64,000 bases of DNA, from the NCBI GenBank assembly GCA_036435485.1, contig CM071599.1, positions 1,550,001-1,614,000 of the forward strand, in the 5' to 3' direction. Made by a program: the position numbers and the translations under genes. The first letter of the stretch is position 1. Every line of letters begins with the position of its first letter. The notes beneath the pieces were generated by a model. It ran no database searches. It was not told the DNA's origin and was given only the letters and a program-made list of their open reading frames with translations. Shown one piece after another: positions 11,964 through 24,334 of the stretch. This DNA comes from Saposhnikovia divaricata. Its lineage: Eukaryota; Streptophyta; Magnoliopsida; Apiales; Apiaceae.

Positions 11964-13545
11964 TTGTTAAAAATCGAGTCGGACCATTTTAGGGATATTT
12001 TTACATATTTTGTTCCTATGGGTTATTGGAATTCAACGAAATTTTATTTGACGCAGTTCGGACCGGAATCGGAGCTGATATTATCGAAACTCGGTTTTCG
12101 AAAAATTCTCAAAGGGGTTAGTACAAGGGATATTGTTAAAAATCAAGTCGGACCATTTTGTGGATATTTTTACATATTTTGTTCCTGTGGGTTATTGGAA
12201 TTCAACGAAATTTTATTTGACGCAGTTCGGACCGGAATCGGAGCTGATATAATCGAAACTCGGTTTTTGAAAAATTCTCAAAGGGGTTAGTACACGGGAT
12301 ATTGTTAAAAATCAAGTCGGACCATTTTGTGGATATTTTTATATATTTTGTTCCTATGGGTTATTGAAATTTAACAAAATTTTATTTGACGCGGGTCGAA
12401 CCTGAATCGGAGCTGATATGATCGAAACTCGGTTTTCGGATAATCCTCAAAGTGGTTAGTACACGGGATATTGTTAAAAATCGAGTCAGACCATTTTAGG
12501 GATATTTTTACATATTATGTTCCTATGGGTTATTGGAATTCAACGAAATTTTATTTGACGCAGTTCGGACAGGAATCGGAGCTGATATTATCGAAACTCT
12601 TTTTTCGAAAAATTCTCAAAGGGGTTAGTACAAGGGATATTGTTAAAAATCAAGTCGGACCATTTTGTGGATATTTTTACATATTTTGTTCCTGTGGGTT
12701 ATTGGAATTCAACGAAATTTTATTTGACGCAGTTCGGACCGGAATCGGAGCTGATATAATCGAAACTCGGTTTTTGAAAAATTCTCAAAGGGGTTAGTAC
12801 ACGGGATATTGTTAAAAATCAAGTCGGACCATTTTGTGGATATTTTTATATATTTTGTTCCTATGGGTTATTGAAATTTAACAAAATTTTATTTGACGCG
12901 GGTCGAACCTGAATCGGAGCTGATATGATCGAAACTCGGTTTTCGGATAATCCTCAAAGTGGTTAGTACACGGGATATTGTTAAAAATTGAGTCGGACCA
13001 TTTTGTGGATATTTTTACATATTTTGTTCCTATGGGTTATTGGAATTTAACGAAATTTTATTTGACGCAATTCGGACCGGAATCGGAGCTGATATGATCA
13101 AAACTCGGTTTTCGAAAATTCTCAAAGGGGTTTTTACATGGGATATTGTTAAAAATCAAGTCATACCATTTTGTGGATATTTTTACATATTTTGTTCCTG
13201 TGGGTTATTGGAATTCAACGAAATTTTATTTGACGCAGTTCGGACCGGAATCGGAGCTGATATAATCGAAACTCGGTTTTTGAAAAATTCTCAAAGGGGT
13301 TAGTACACGGGATATTGTTAAAAATCAAGTCGGACCATTTTGTGGATATTTTTATATATTTTGTTCCTATGGGTTATTGAAATTTAACAAAATTTTATTT
13401 GACGTGGGTCGAACCTGAATCGGAGCTGATATGATCGAAACTCGGTTTTCGGATAATCCTCAAAGTGGTTAGTACACGGGATATTGTTAAAAATTGAGTC
13501 ACACCATTTTGTGGATATTTTTACATATTTTGTTCCTATGGGTTA
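11964..13545 (+). repeat. HOR copy A5, partial
   Basis: This block follows the 12-mer pattern from its start to the TTTTTACATGGG monomer near 13.13 kb and the GACGTGGGTCG type b monomer near 13.4 kb, then passes into the next HOR family. The third-to-fourth monomer region near 12.64 kb carries the ordinary TATTTTTACAT and TTCCTGTGGG, not the short TATTTTACAT and TTCATGTGGG seen at 840-890, 7.1 kb and 9.1 kb. Private changes include GGACAGGAATCGG near 12568 and CTCTTTTTTCG near 12597. Confidence 0.78.
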
Positions 13546-15568
13546 TTGGAATTCAACGAAATTTTATTTGGCGCAATTCGGACCGGAATCGGAGCTGATA
13601 TGATCAAGACTCGGTTTTCGAAAATTCTCACAGGGGTTAGTACACGGGATATTGTTAAAAATCAAGTCGGACCATTTTGTGGATATTTTTACATATTTTG
13701 TTCCTATGGGTTATTGGAATTCAACGAAATTTTATTTGACGCAGTTCAGACCGGAATCGGAGTTGATATAATCGAAACTCGGTTTTTGAAAAATTCTCAA
13801 AGGGGTTAGTGCACGGGATATTGTTAAAAATCAAGTCGGACCATTTTGTGGATATTTTTACATATTTTGTTCCTATGGGTTATTGGAATTCAACGAAATT
13901 TTATTTGACGCAGTTCAGACCGGAATCGGAGTTGATATAATCGAAACTCGGTTTTTGAAAAATTCTCAAAGGGGTTAGTGCACGGGATATTGTTAAAAAT
14001 CAAGTCGGACCATTTTGTGGATATTTTTACATATTTTGTTCCTATGGGTTATTAGAATTCAACGAAATTTTATTTGATGCAGTTCGGACCGGAATCGGAG
14101 CCGATATAATCGAAACTCGATTTTTGAAAAATTCCCAAAGGGGTTAGTACACGGGATATTGTTAAAAATCAAGTCGGACCATTTTTGGATATTTTTACAT
14201 ATTTTGTTCCTATGGGTTATTGAAATTCAACAAAATTTTATTTGACGCGGGTCGAACCTGAATCGGAGCTGATATGATCGAAACTCGGTTTTCGGATAAT
14301 CCTCAAAGTGGTTAGTACACGGGATATTGTTAAAAATCGAGTTGGACCATTTTAGGGATATTTTTACATATTTTGTTCCTATGGGTTATTGGAATTCAAC
14401 GAAATTTTATTTGACGCAGTTCAGACCGGAATCGGAGCTGATATGATCAAGACTCGGTTTTCGAAAATTCTCACAGGGGTTAGTACACGGGATATTGTTA
14501 AAAATCAAGTCGGACCATTTTGTGGATATTTTTACATATTTTGTTTCTATGGGTTATTGGAATTCAACGAAATTTTATTTGACGCAGTTCAGACCGGAAT
14601 CGGAGTTGATATAATCGAAACTCGGTTTTTGAAAAATTCTCAAAGGGGTTAGTGCACGGGATATTGTTAAAAATCAAGTCGGACCATTTTGTGGATGTTT
14701 TTACATATTTTGTTCCTATGGGTTATTGGAATTCAACGAAATTTTATTTGACGCAGTTCAGACCGGAATCGGAGTTGATATAATCGAAACTCGGTTTTTG
14801 AAAAATTCTCAAAGGGGTTAGTGCACGGGATATTGTTAAAAATCAAGTCGGACCATTTTGTGGATATTTTTACATATTTTGTTCCTATGGGTTATTGGAA
14901 TTCAACGAAATTTTATTTGATGCAGTTCGGACCGGAATCGGAGCCGATATAATCGAAACTCGATTTTTGAAAAATTCCCAAAGGGGTTAGTACACGGGAT
15001 ATTGTTAAAAATCAAGTCGGACCATTTTTGGATATTTTTACATATTTTGTTCCTATGGGTTATTGAAATTCAACAAAATTTTATTTGACGCGGGTCGAAC
15101 CTGAATCGGAGCTGATATGATCGAAACTCGGTTTTCGGATAATCCTCAAAGTGGTTAGTACACGGGATATTGTTAAAAATCGAGTTGGACCATTTTAGGG
15201 ATATTTTTACATATTTTGTTCCTATGGGTTATTGGAATTCAACGAAATTTTATTTGACGCAGTTCAGACCGGAATCGGAGTTGATATAATCGAAACTCGG
15301 TTTTTGAAAAATTCTCAAAGGGGTTAGTGCACGGGATATTGTTAAAAATCAAGTCGGACCATTTTGTGGATATTTTTACATATTTTGTTCCTATGGGTTA
15401 TTGGAATTCAACGAAATTTTATTTGATGCAGTTCGGACCGGAATCGGAGCCGATATAATCGAAACTCGGTTTTTGAAAAATTCCCAAAGGGGTTAGTACA
15501 CGGGATATTGTTAAAAATCAAGTCGGACCATTTTTGGATATTTTTACATATTTTGTTCCTATGGGTTA
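13546..15568 (+). repeat. Five-monomer HOR (843 bp), two and a half copies
   Basis: EcoRI-equivalent positions 13549, 13717, 13886, 14055, 14223, 14392, 14560, 14729, 14898, 15066 and 15235 show two 843 bp units of 168, 169, 169, 168 and 169 bp. The order is type c, two monomers with GCAGTTCAGACC and GTTGATATAATC, one with GATGCAGTTCGG, and one EcoRI-less GCGGGTCGAACC monomer. The type c position of the second unit (14392) is a hybrid: its first half is GCAGTTCAGACC and its second half GATCAAGACTC. A third unit is shortened to two monomers before 15569. Confidence 0.85.
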
Positions 15569-17250
15569 TTGGAATTCAACGAAATTTTATTTGGCGCAAT
15601 TCGGACCGGAATCGGAGCTGATATGATCAAGACTCGGTTTTCGAAAATTCTCACAGGGGTTAGTACACGGGATATTGTTAAAAATCAAGTCGGACCATTT
15701 TGTGGATATTATTACATATTTTGTTCCAATGGGTTATTGGAATTCAACGAAATTTTATTTTGCGCAATTCGGACCGGAATCGGAGCTCAAAACTCGGTTT
15801 TCGAAAATTCTCAAAGGGGTTAGTACACGGGATATTGTTAAAAATCAAGTCGGACCATTTTGTGGATATTTTTACATATTTTGTTCCTATGGGTTATTGG
15901 AATTCAACGAAATTTTATTTGACGCAGTTCGGACCGGAATCGGAGCTGATATAATCGAAACTCGGTTTTTGAAAAATTCCCAAAGGGGTTAGTACACGGG
16001 ATATTGTTAAAAATCAAGTCGGACCATTTTGTGGATATTTTTACATATTTTGTTCCTATGGGTTATTGGAATTCAACGAAATTTTATTTGACGCAGTTCG
16101 GACCGGAATCGGAGCTGATATAATCGAAACTCGGTTTTTGAAAAATACCCAAAGGGGTTAGTGCACGGGATATTATTAAAAATCAAGTCGGACCATTTTG
16201 TGGATATTTTTACATATTTTGTTCCTATGGGTTATTGGAATTCAACGAAATTTTATTTGATGCAGTTCGGACCGGAATCGGAGCTGATATAATCGAAACT
16301 CGGTTTTTGAAAAATTCCCAAAGGGGTTAGTACACGGGATATTGTTAAAAATCAAGTCGGACCATTTTTGGATATTTTTACATATTTTGTTCCTATGGGT
16401 TATTCAAATTCAACCAAATTTTATTTGACGCGGGTCGAACCTGAATCGGAGCTGATATAATCGAAACTCGGTTTTCGGATAATCCTCAAAGTGGTTAGTA
16501 CACGGGATATTGTTAAAAATCGAGTTGGACCATTTTAGGGATATTTTTACATATTTTGTTCCTATGGGTTATTGGAATTCAACGAAATTTTATTTGACGC
16601 AGTTCGGACTGGAATCGGAGCTGATATAATCGAAACTCGGTTTTTGAAAAATTCTCAAAGGGGTTAGTACACGGGATATTGTTAAAAATCAAGTCGGACC
16701 ATTTTGTGGATATTTTTACATATTTTGTTCCTGTGGGTTATTGGAATTCAACGAAATTTTATTTGACGCAGTTCGGACCGGAATCGGAGCTGATATAATC
16801 GAAACTCGGTTTTTGAAAAATTCTCAAAGGGGTTAGTACACGGGATATTGTTAAAAATCAAGTCGGACCATTTTTTGGATATTTTTACATATTTTGTTCC
16901 TGTGGGTTATTGGAATTCAACGAAATTTTATTTGACGCAGTTCGGACCGGAATCGGAGCTGATATAATCGAAACTCGGTTTTTGAAAAATTCTCAAAGGG
17001 GTTAGTACACGGGATATTGTTAAAAATCAAGTCGGACCATTTTGTGGATATTTTTATATATTTTGTTCCTATGGGTTATTGAAATTTAACAAAATTTTAT
17101 TTGACGTGGGTCGAACCTGAATCGGAGCTGATATGATCGAAACTCGGTTTTCGGATAATCCTCAAAGTGGTTAGTACACGGGATATTGTTAAAAATTGAG
17201 TCACACCATTTTGTGGATATTTTTACATATTTTGTTCCTATGGGTTATTG
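15569..17250 (+). repeat. Ten-monomer block with 8-bp-deletion monomer, copy 1
   Basis: The block starts with a type c monomer and a TATTATTACAT monomer that has lost eight bases, leaving GGAGCTCAAAACTCGG (the SacI site GAGCTC at 15783-15788). It continues with type a monomers, a GATGCAGTTC monomer, a GCGGGTCGAACC monomer containing TTCAAATTCAACCAAA, a GGACTGG monomer, two type a monomers and a type b monomer. The same order recurs 11,970 bp to the right (about 27539-29220), and its first part again at about 34.8-35.7 kb. Confidence 0.83.
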
Positions 17251-20200
17251 GAATTCAACGAAATTTTACTTGGCGCAATTCGGACCGGAATCGGAGCTGA
17301 TATGATCAAGACTCGGTTTTCGAAAATTCTCACAGGGGTTAGTACACGGGATATTGTTAAAAATCAAGTCGGACCATTTTGTAGATATTTTTACATATTT
17401 TGTTCCTATGGGTTATTGGAATTCAACGAAATTTTATTTGACGCAGTTCAGACCGGAATCGGAGTTGATATAATCGAAACTCGGTTTTTGAAAAATTCTC
17501 AAAGGGGTTAGTGCACGGGATATTGTTAAAAATCAAGTCGGACCATTTTGTGGATATTTTTACATATTTTGTTCCTATGGGTTATTGGAATTCAACGAAA
17601 TTTTATTTGACGCAGTTCAGACCGGAATCGGAGTTGATATAATCGAAACTCGGTTTTTGAAAAATTCTCAAAGGGGTTTGTGCACGGGATATTGTTAAAA
17701 ATCAAGTCGGACCATTTTGTGGATATTTTTACATATTTTGTTCCTATGGGTTATTGGAATTCAACGAAATTTTATTTGATGCAGTTCGGACCGGAATCGG
17801 AGCTGATATAATCGAAACTCGGTTTTTGAAAAATTCCCAAAGGGGTTAGCACACGGGATATTGTTAAAAATCAAGTCGGACCATTTTTGGATATTTTTAC
17901 ATATTTTGTTCCTATGGGTTATTGAAATTCAACAAAATTTTACTTGACGCGGGTCGAACCTGAATCGGAGCTGATATGATCGAAACTCGGTTTTCGGATA
18001 ATCCTCAAAGTGGTTAGTACACGGGATATTGTTAAAAATCAAGTCGGACCATTTTGTGGATATTTTTACATATTTTGTTCCTGTGGGTTATTGGAATTCA
18101 ACGAAATTTTATTTGACGCAGTTCGGACCGGAATCGGAGCTGATATAATCGAAACTCGGTTTTTGAAAAATTCTCAAAGGGGTTAGTACACGGGATATTG
18201 TTAAAAATCAAGTCGGACCATTTTGTGGATATTTTTACATATTTTGTTCCTGTGGGTTATTGGAATTCAACGAAATTTTATTTGACGCAGTTCGGACCGG
18301 AATCGGAGCTGATATAATCGAAACTCGGTTTTTGAAAAATTCTCAAAGGGGTTAGTACACGGGATATTGTTAAAAATCAAGTCGGACCATTTTGTGGATA
18401 TTTTTATATATTTTGTTCCTATGGGTTATTGAAATTTAACAAAATTTTATTTGACGTGGGTCGAACCTGAATCGGAGCTGATATGATCGAAACTCGATTT
18501 TCGGATAATCCTCAAAGTGGTTAGTACACGGGATATTGTTAAAAATTGAGTCACACCATTTTGTGGATATTTTTACATATTTTGTTCCTATGGGTTATTG
18601 GAATTCAACGAAATTTTATTTGGCGCAATTCGGACCGGAATCGGAGCAGATATGATCAAGACTCGGTTTTCGAAAATTCTCACAGGGGTTAGTACACGGG
18701 ATATTGTTAAAAATCAAGTCGGACCATTTTGTGGATATTTTTACATATTTTGTTCCTATGGGTTATTGGAATTCAACGAAATTTTATTTGACGCAGTTCA
18801 GACCGGAATCGGAGTTGATATAATCGAAACTCGGTTTTTGAAAAATTCTCAAAGGGGTTAGTGCACGGGATATTGTTAAAAATCAAGTCGGACCATTTTG
18901 TGGATATTTTTACATATTTTGTTCCTATGGGTTATTGGAATTCAACGAAATTTTATTTGACGCAGTTCAGACCGGAATCGGAGTTGATATAATCGAAACT
19001 CGGTTTTTGAAAAATTCTCAAAGGGGTTAGTGCACGGGATATTGTTAAAAATCAAGTCGGACCATTTTGTGGATATTTTTACATATTTTGTTCCTATGGG
19101 TTATTGGAATTCAACGAAATTTTATTTGATGCAGTTCGGACCGGAATCGGAGCTGATATAATCGAAACTCCGTTTTTGAAAAATTCCCAAAGGGGTTAGT
19201 ACACGGGATATTGTTAAAAATCAAGTCGGACCATTTTTGGATATTTTTACATATTTTGTTCCTATGGGTTATTGAAATTCAACAAAATTTTACTTGACGC
19301 GGGTCGAACCTGAATCGGAGCTGATATGATCGAAACTCGGTTTTCGGATAATCCTCAAAGTGGTTAGTACACGGGATATTGTTAAAAATCGAGTTGGACC
19401 ATTTTAGGGATATTTTTATATATTTTGTTCCTATGGGTTATTGAAATTTAACAAAATTTTATTTGACGTGGGTCGAACCTGAATCGGAGCTGATATGATC
19501 GAAACTCGATTTTCGGATAATCCTCAAAGTGGTTAGTACACGGGATATTGTTAAAAATTGAGTCACACCATTTTGTGGATATTTTTACATATTTTGTTCC
19601 TATGGGTTATTGGAATTCAACGAAATTTTATTTGGCGCAATTCGGACCGGAATCGGAGCAGATATGATCAAGACTCGGTTTTCGAAAATTCTCACAGGGG
19701 TTAGTACACGGGATATTGTTAAAAATCAAGTCGGACCATTTTGTGGATATTTTTACATATTTTGTTCCTATGGGTTATTGGAATTCAACGAAATTTTATT
19801 TGACGCAGTTCAGACCGGAATCGGAGTTGATATAATCGAAACTCGGTTTTTGAAAAATTCTCAAAGGGGTTAGTGCACGGGATATTGTTAAAAATCAAGT
19901 CGGACCATTTTGTGGATATTTTTACATATTTTGTTCCTATGGGTTATTGGAATTCAACGAAATTTTATTTGACGCAGTTCAGACCGGAATCGGAGTTGAT
20001 ATAATCGAAACTCGGTTTTTGAAAAATTCTCAAAGGGGTTAGTGCACGGGATATTGTTAAAAATCAAGTCGGACCATTTTGTGGATATTTTTACATATTT
20101 TGTTCCTATGGGTTATTGGAATTCAACGAAATTTTATTTGATGCAGTTCGGACCGGAATCGGAGCTGATATAATCGAAACTCGGTTTTTGAAAAATTCCC

Positions 20201-20790
20201 AAAGGGGTTAGTACACGGGATATTGTTAAAAATCAAGTCGGACCATTTTTGGATATTTTTACATATTTTGTTCCTATGGGTTATTGAAATTCAACAAAAT
20301 TTTACTTGACGCGGGTCGAACCTGAATCGGAGCTGATATGATCGAAACTCGGTTTTCGGATAATCCTCAAAGTGGTTAGTACACGGGATATTGTTAAAAA
20401 TCGAGTTGGACCATTTTAGGGATATTTTTACATATTTTGTTCCTATGGGTTATTGGAATTCAACGAAATTTTATTTGACGCAGTTCGGACCGGAATCGGA
20501 GCTGATATAATCGAAACTCGGTTTTTGAAAAATTCTCAAAGGGGTTAGTACACGGGATATTGTTAAAAATCAAGTCGGACCATTTTGTGGATATTTTTAT
20601 ATATTTTGTTCCTATGGGTTATTGAAATTTAACAAAATTTTATTTGACGTGGGTCGAACCTGAATCGGAGCTGATATGATCGAAACTCGGTTTTCGGATA
20701 ATCCTCAAAGTGGTTAGTACACGGGATATTGTTAAAAATTGAGTCACACCATTTTGTGGATATTTTTACATATTTTGTTCCTATGGGTTA
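17248..20790 (+). repeat. Core-plus-tail HOR: 8-mer, 6-mer and 7-mer units
   Basis: Three successive units start at 17248, 18598 and 19610 (lengths 1,349, 1,012 and 1,181 bp). All share the five-monomer core of the 843 bp HOR: type c, two GCAGTTCAGACC monomers, GATGCAGTTC, and GCGGGTCGAACC with TTTTACTTGACG. They differ in the tail: two type a plus one type b (8-mer); one hybrid type b only, joining TTTAGGG to TATATATT near 19400 (6-mer); one GAGTTGG-type a plus one type b (7-mer). The tail lengths differ by whole monomers, as unequal crossing over would produce. Confidence 0.82.
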
Positions 20791-23700
20791 TTGGAATTCA
20801 ACGAAATTTTACTTGGCGCAATTCGGACCGGAATCGGAGCTGATATGATCAAGACTCGGTTTTCGAAAATTCTCACAGGGGTTAGTACACGGGATATTGT
20901 TAAAAATCAAGTCGGACCATTTTGTAGATATTTTTACATATTTTGTTCCTATGGGTTATTGGAATTCAACGAAATTTTATTTGACGCAGTTCAGACCGGA
21001 ATCGGAGTTGATATAATCGAAACTCGGTTTTTGAAAAATTCTCAAAGGGGTTAGTGCACGGGATATTGTTAAAAATCAAGTCGGACCATTTTGTGGATAT
21101 TTTTACATATTTTGTTCCTATGGGTTATTGGAATTCAACGAAATTTTATTTGACGCAGTTCGGACCGGAATCGGAGCTGATATAATCGAAACTCGGTTTT
21201 TGAAAAATTCCCAAAGGGGTTAGTACACGGGATATTGTTAAAAATCAAGTCGGACCATTTTGTGGATATTTTTACATATTTTGTTCCTATGGGTTATTGG
21301 AATTCAACGAAATTTTATTTGACGCAGTTCGGACCGGAATCGGAGCTGATATAATCGAAACTCGGTTTTTGAAAAATTCCCAAAGGGGTTAGTGCACGGG
21401 ATATTATTAAAAATCAAGTCGGACCATTTTGTGGATATTTTTACATATTTTGTTCCTATGGGTTATTTGAATTCAACGAAATTTTATTTGATGCAGTTCG
21501 GACCGGAATCGGAGCTGATATAATCGAAACTCGGTTTTTGAAAAATTCCCAAAGGGGTTAGTACACGGGATATTGTTAAAATTCAAGTCGGACCATTTTT
21601 GGATATTTTTACATATTTTGTTCCTATGGGTTATTGAAATTCAACAAAATTTTATTTGACGCGGGTCGAACCTGAATCGGAGCTGATATGATCGAAACTC
21701 GGTTTTCGGATAATCCTCAAAGTGGTTAGTACACGGGATATTGTTAAAAATCGAGTTGGACCATTTTAGGGATATTTTTACAAATTTTGTTCCTATGGGT
21801 TCTTGGAATTCAACGAAATTTTATTTGACGCAGTTCGGACTGGAATCGGAGCTGATATAATCGAAACTCGGTTTTCGAAAAATTCTCAAAGGGGTTAGTA
21901 CACGGGATATTGTTAAAAATCAAGTCGGACCATTTTGTGGATATTTTTACATATTTTGTTCCTGTGGGTTATTGGAATTCAACGAAATTTTATTTGACGC
22001 AGTTCGGACCGGAATCGGAGCTGATATAATCGAAACTCGGTTTTTGAAAAATTCTCAAAGTGGTTAGTACACGGGATATTGTTAAAAATTGAGTCGGACC
22101 ATTTTGTGGATATTTTTACATATTTTGTTCCTCTGGGTTATTGGAATTCAACGAAATTTTATTTGGCGCAATTCGGACCGGAATCGGAGCTGATATGATC
22201 AAAACTCGGTTTTCGAAAATTCTCACAGGGGTTAGTACACGGGATATTGTTAAAAATCAAGTCGGACCATTTTGTGGATATTTTTATATATTTTGTTCCT
22301 ATGGGTTATTGAAATTTAACAAAATTTTATTTGACGCGGGTCGAACCTAAATCGAAGCTGATATGATCGAAACTCGGTTTTCGGATAATCCTCAAAGTGG
22401 TTAGTACACGGGATATTGTTAAAAATTGAGTCGGACCATTTTAGGGATATTTTTACAAATTCTGTTCCTGTGGGTTATTGGAATTCAACGAAATTTTATT
22501 TGACGCAGTTCGGACTGGAATCGGAGCTGATATAATCGAAACTCGGTTTTTGAAAAATTCTCAAAGGGGTTAGTACACGGGATATTGTTAAAAATCAAGT
22601 CGGACCATTTTGTGGATATTTTTACATATTTTGTTCCTGTGGGTTATTGGAATTCAACGAAATTTTATTTGACGCAGTTCGGACCGGAATCGGAGCTGAT
22701 ATAATCGAAACTCGGTTTTTGAAAAATTCTCAAAGGGGTTAGTACACGGGATATTGTTAAAAATCAAGTCGGACCATTTTGTGGATATTTTGATATATTT
22801 TGTTCCTATGGGTTATTGAAATTTAACAAAATTTTATTTGACGTGGGTCGAACCTGAATCGGAGCTGATATGATCGAAACTCGATTTTCGGATAATCCTC
22901 AAAGTGGTTAGTACACGGGATATTGTTAAAAATTGAGTCACACCATTTTGTGGATATTTTTACATATTTTGTTCCTATGGGTTATTGGAATTCAACGAAA
23001 TTTTATTTGGCGCAATTCGGACCGGAATCGGAGCAGATATGATCAAGACTCGGTTTTCGAAAATTCTCACAGGGGTTAGTACACGGGATATTGTTAAAAA
23101 TCAAGTCGGACCATTTTGTGGATATTTTTACATATTTTGTTCCTATGGGTTATTGGAATTCAACGAAATTTTATTTGACGCAGTTCAGACCGGAATCGGA
23201 GTTGATATAATCGAAACTCGGTTTTTGAAAAATTCTCAAAGGGGTTAGTGCACGGGATATTGTTAAAAATCAAGTCGGACCATTTTGTGGATATTTTTAC
23301 ATATTTTGTTCCTATGGGTTATTGGAATTCAACGAAATTTTATTTGACGCAGTTCAGACCGGAATCGGAGTTGATATAATCGAAACTCGGTTTTTGAAAA
23401 ATTCTCAAAGGGGTTAGTGCACGGGATATTGTTAAAAATCAAGTCGGACCATTTTGTGGATATTTTTACATATTTTGTTCCTATGGGTTATTGGAATTCA
23501 ACGAAATTTTATTTGATGCAGTTCGGACCGGAATCGGAGCTGATATAATCGAAACTCGGTTTTTGAAAAATTCCCAAAGGGGTTAGTACACGGGATATTG
23601 TTAAAAATCAAGTCGGACCATTTTTGGATATTTTTACATATTTTGTTCCTATGGGTTATTGAAATTCAACAAAATTTTACTTGACGCGGGTCGAACCTGA

Positions 23701-24334
23701 ATCGGAGCTGATATGATCGAAACTCGGTTTTCGGATAATCCTCAAAGTGGTTAGTACACGGGATATTGTTAAAAATCGAGTTGGACCATTTTAGGGATAT
23801 TTTTACATATTTTGTTCCTATGGGTTATTGGAATTCAACGAAATTTTATTTGACGCAGTTCGGACTGGAATCGGAGCTGATATAATCGAAACTCGGTTTT
23901 CGAAAAATTCTCAAAGGGGTTAGTACACGGGATATTGTTAAAAATCAAGACGGACCATTTTGTGGATATTTTTACATATTTTGTTCCTGTGGGTTTTTGG
24001 AATTCAACGAAATTTTATTTGACGTAGTTCGGATCGGAATCGGAGCTGATATAATCGAAACTCGGTTTTTGAAAAATTCTCAAAGGGGTTAGTACACGGG
24101 ATATTGTTAAAAATCAAGTCGGACCATTTTGTGGATATTTTTATATATTTTGTTCCTATGGGTTATTGAAATTTAACAAAATTTTATTTGACGCGGGTCG
24201 AACCTGAATCGGAGCTGATATGATCGAAACTCGGTTTTCGGATAATCCTCAAAGTGGTTAGTACACGGGATATTGTTAAAAATTGAGTCGGACCATTTTG
24301 TGGATATTTTTACATATTTTGTTCCTATGGGTTA
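20791..24334 (+). repeat. 21-mer segment (3,544 bp), copy 1
   Basis: The first nine to ten monomers (about 20.8-22.35 kb) recur 3,544 bp later: starts at 20791 and 24335, the GGGTTCTTGG marker at 21797 and 25341, and the CCTCTGGGTTATT marker near 22131 and 25675. The second half (22985-24334) instead resembles the core-plus-tail unit at 18598, so the segment is a mosaic of two HOR families. A type b monomer near 22.31 kb has GAACCTAAATCGAAG. Confidence 0.75.

Noticed and set aside
15672..15679. TATTGTTAAAAAT-like and TATAAT-like stretches that resemble promoters (for example GATATAATCG)
   Set aside because: They occur in nearly every monomer of an AT-rich repeat and have no downstream gene; chance resemblance.
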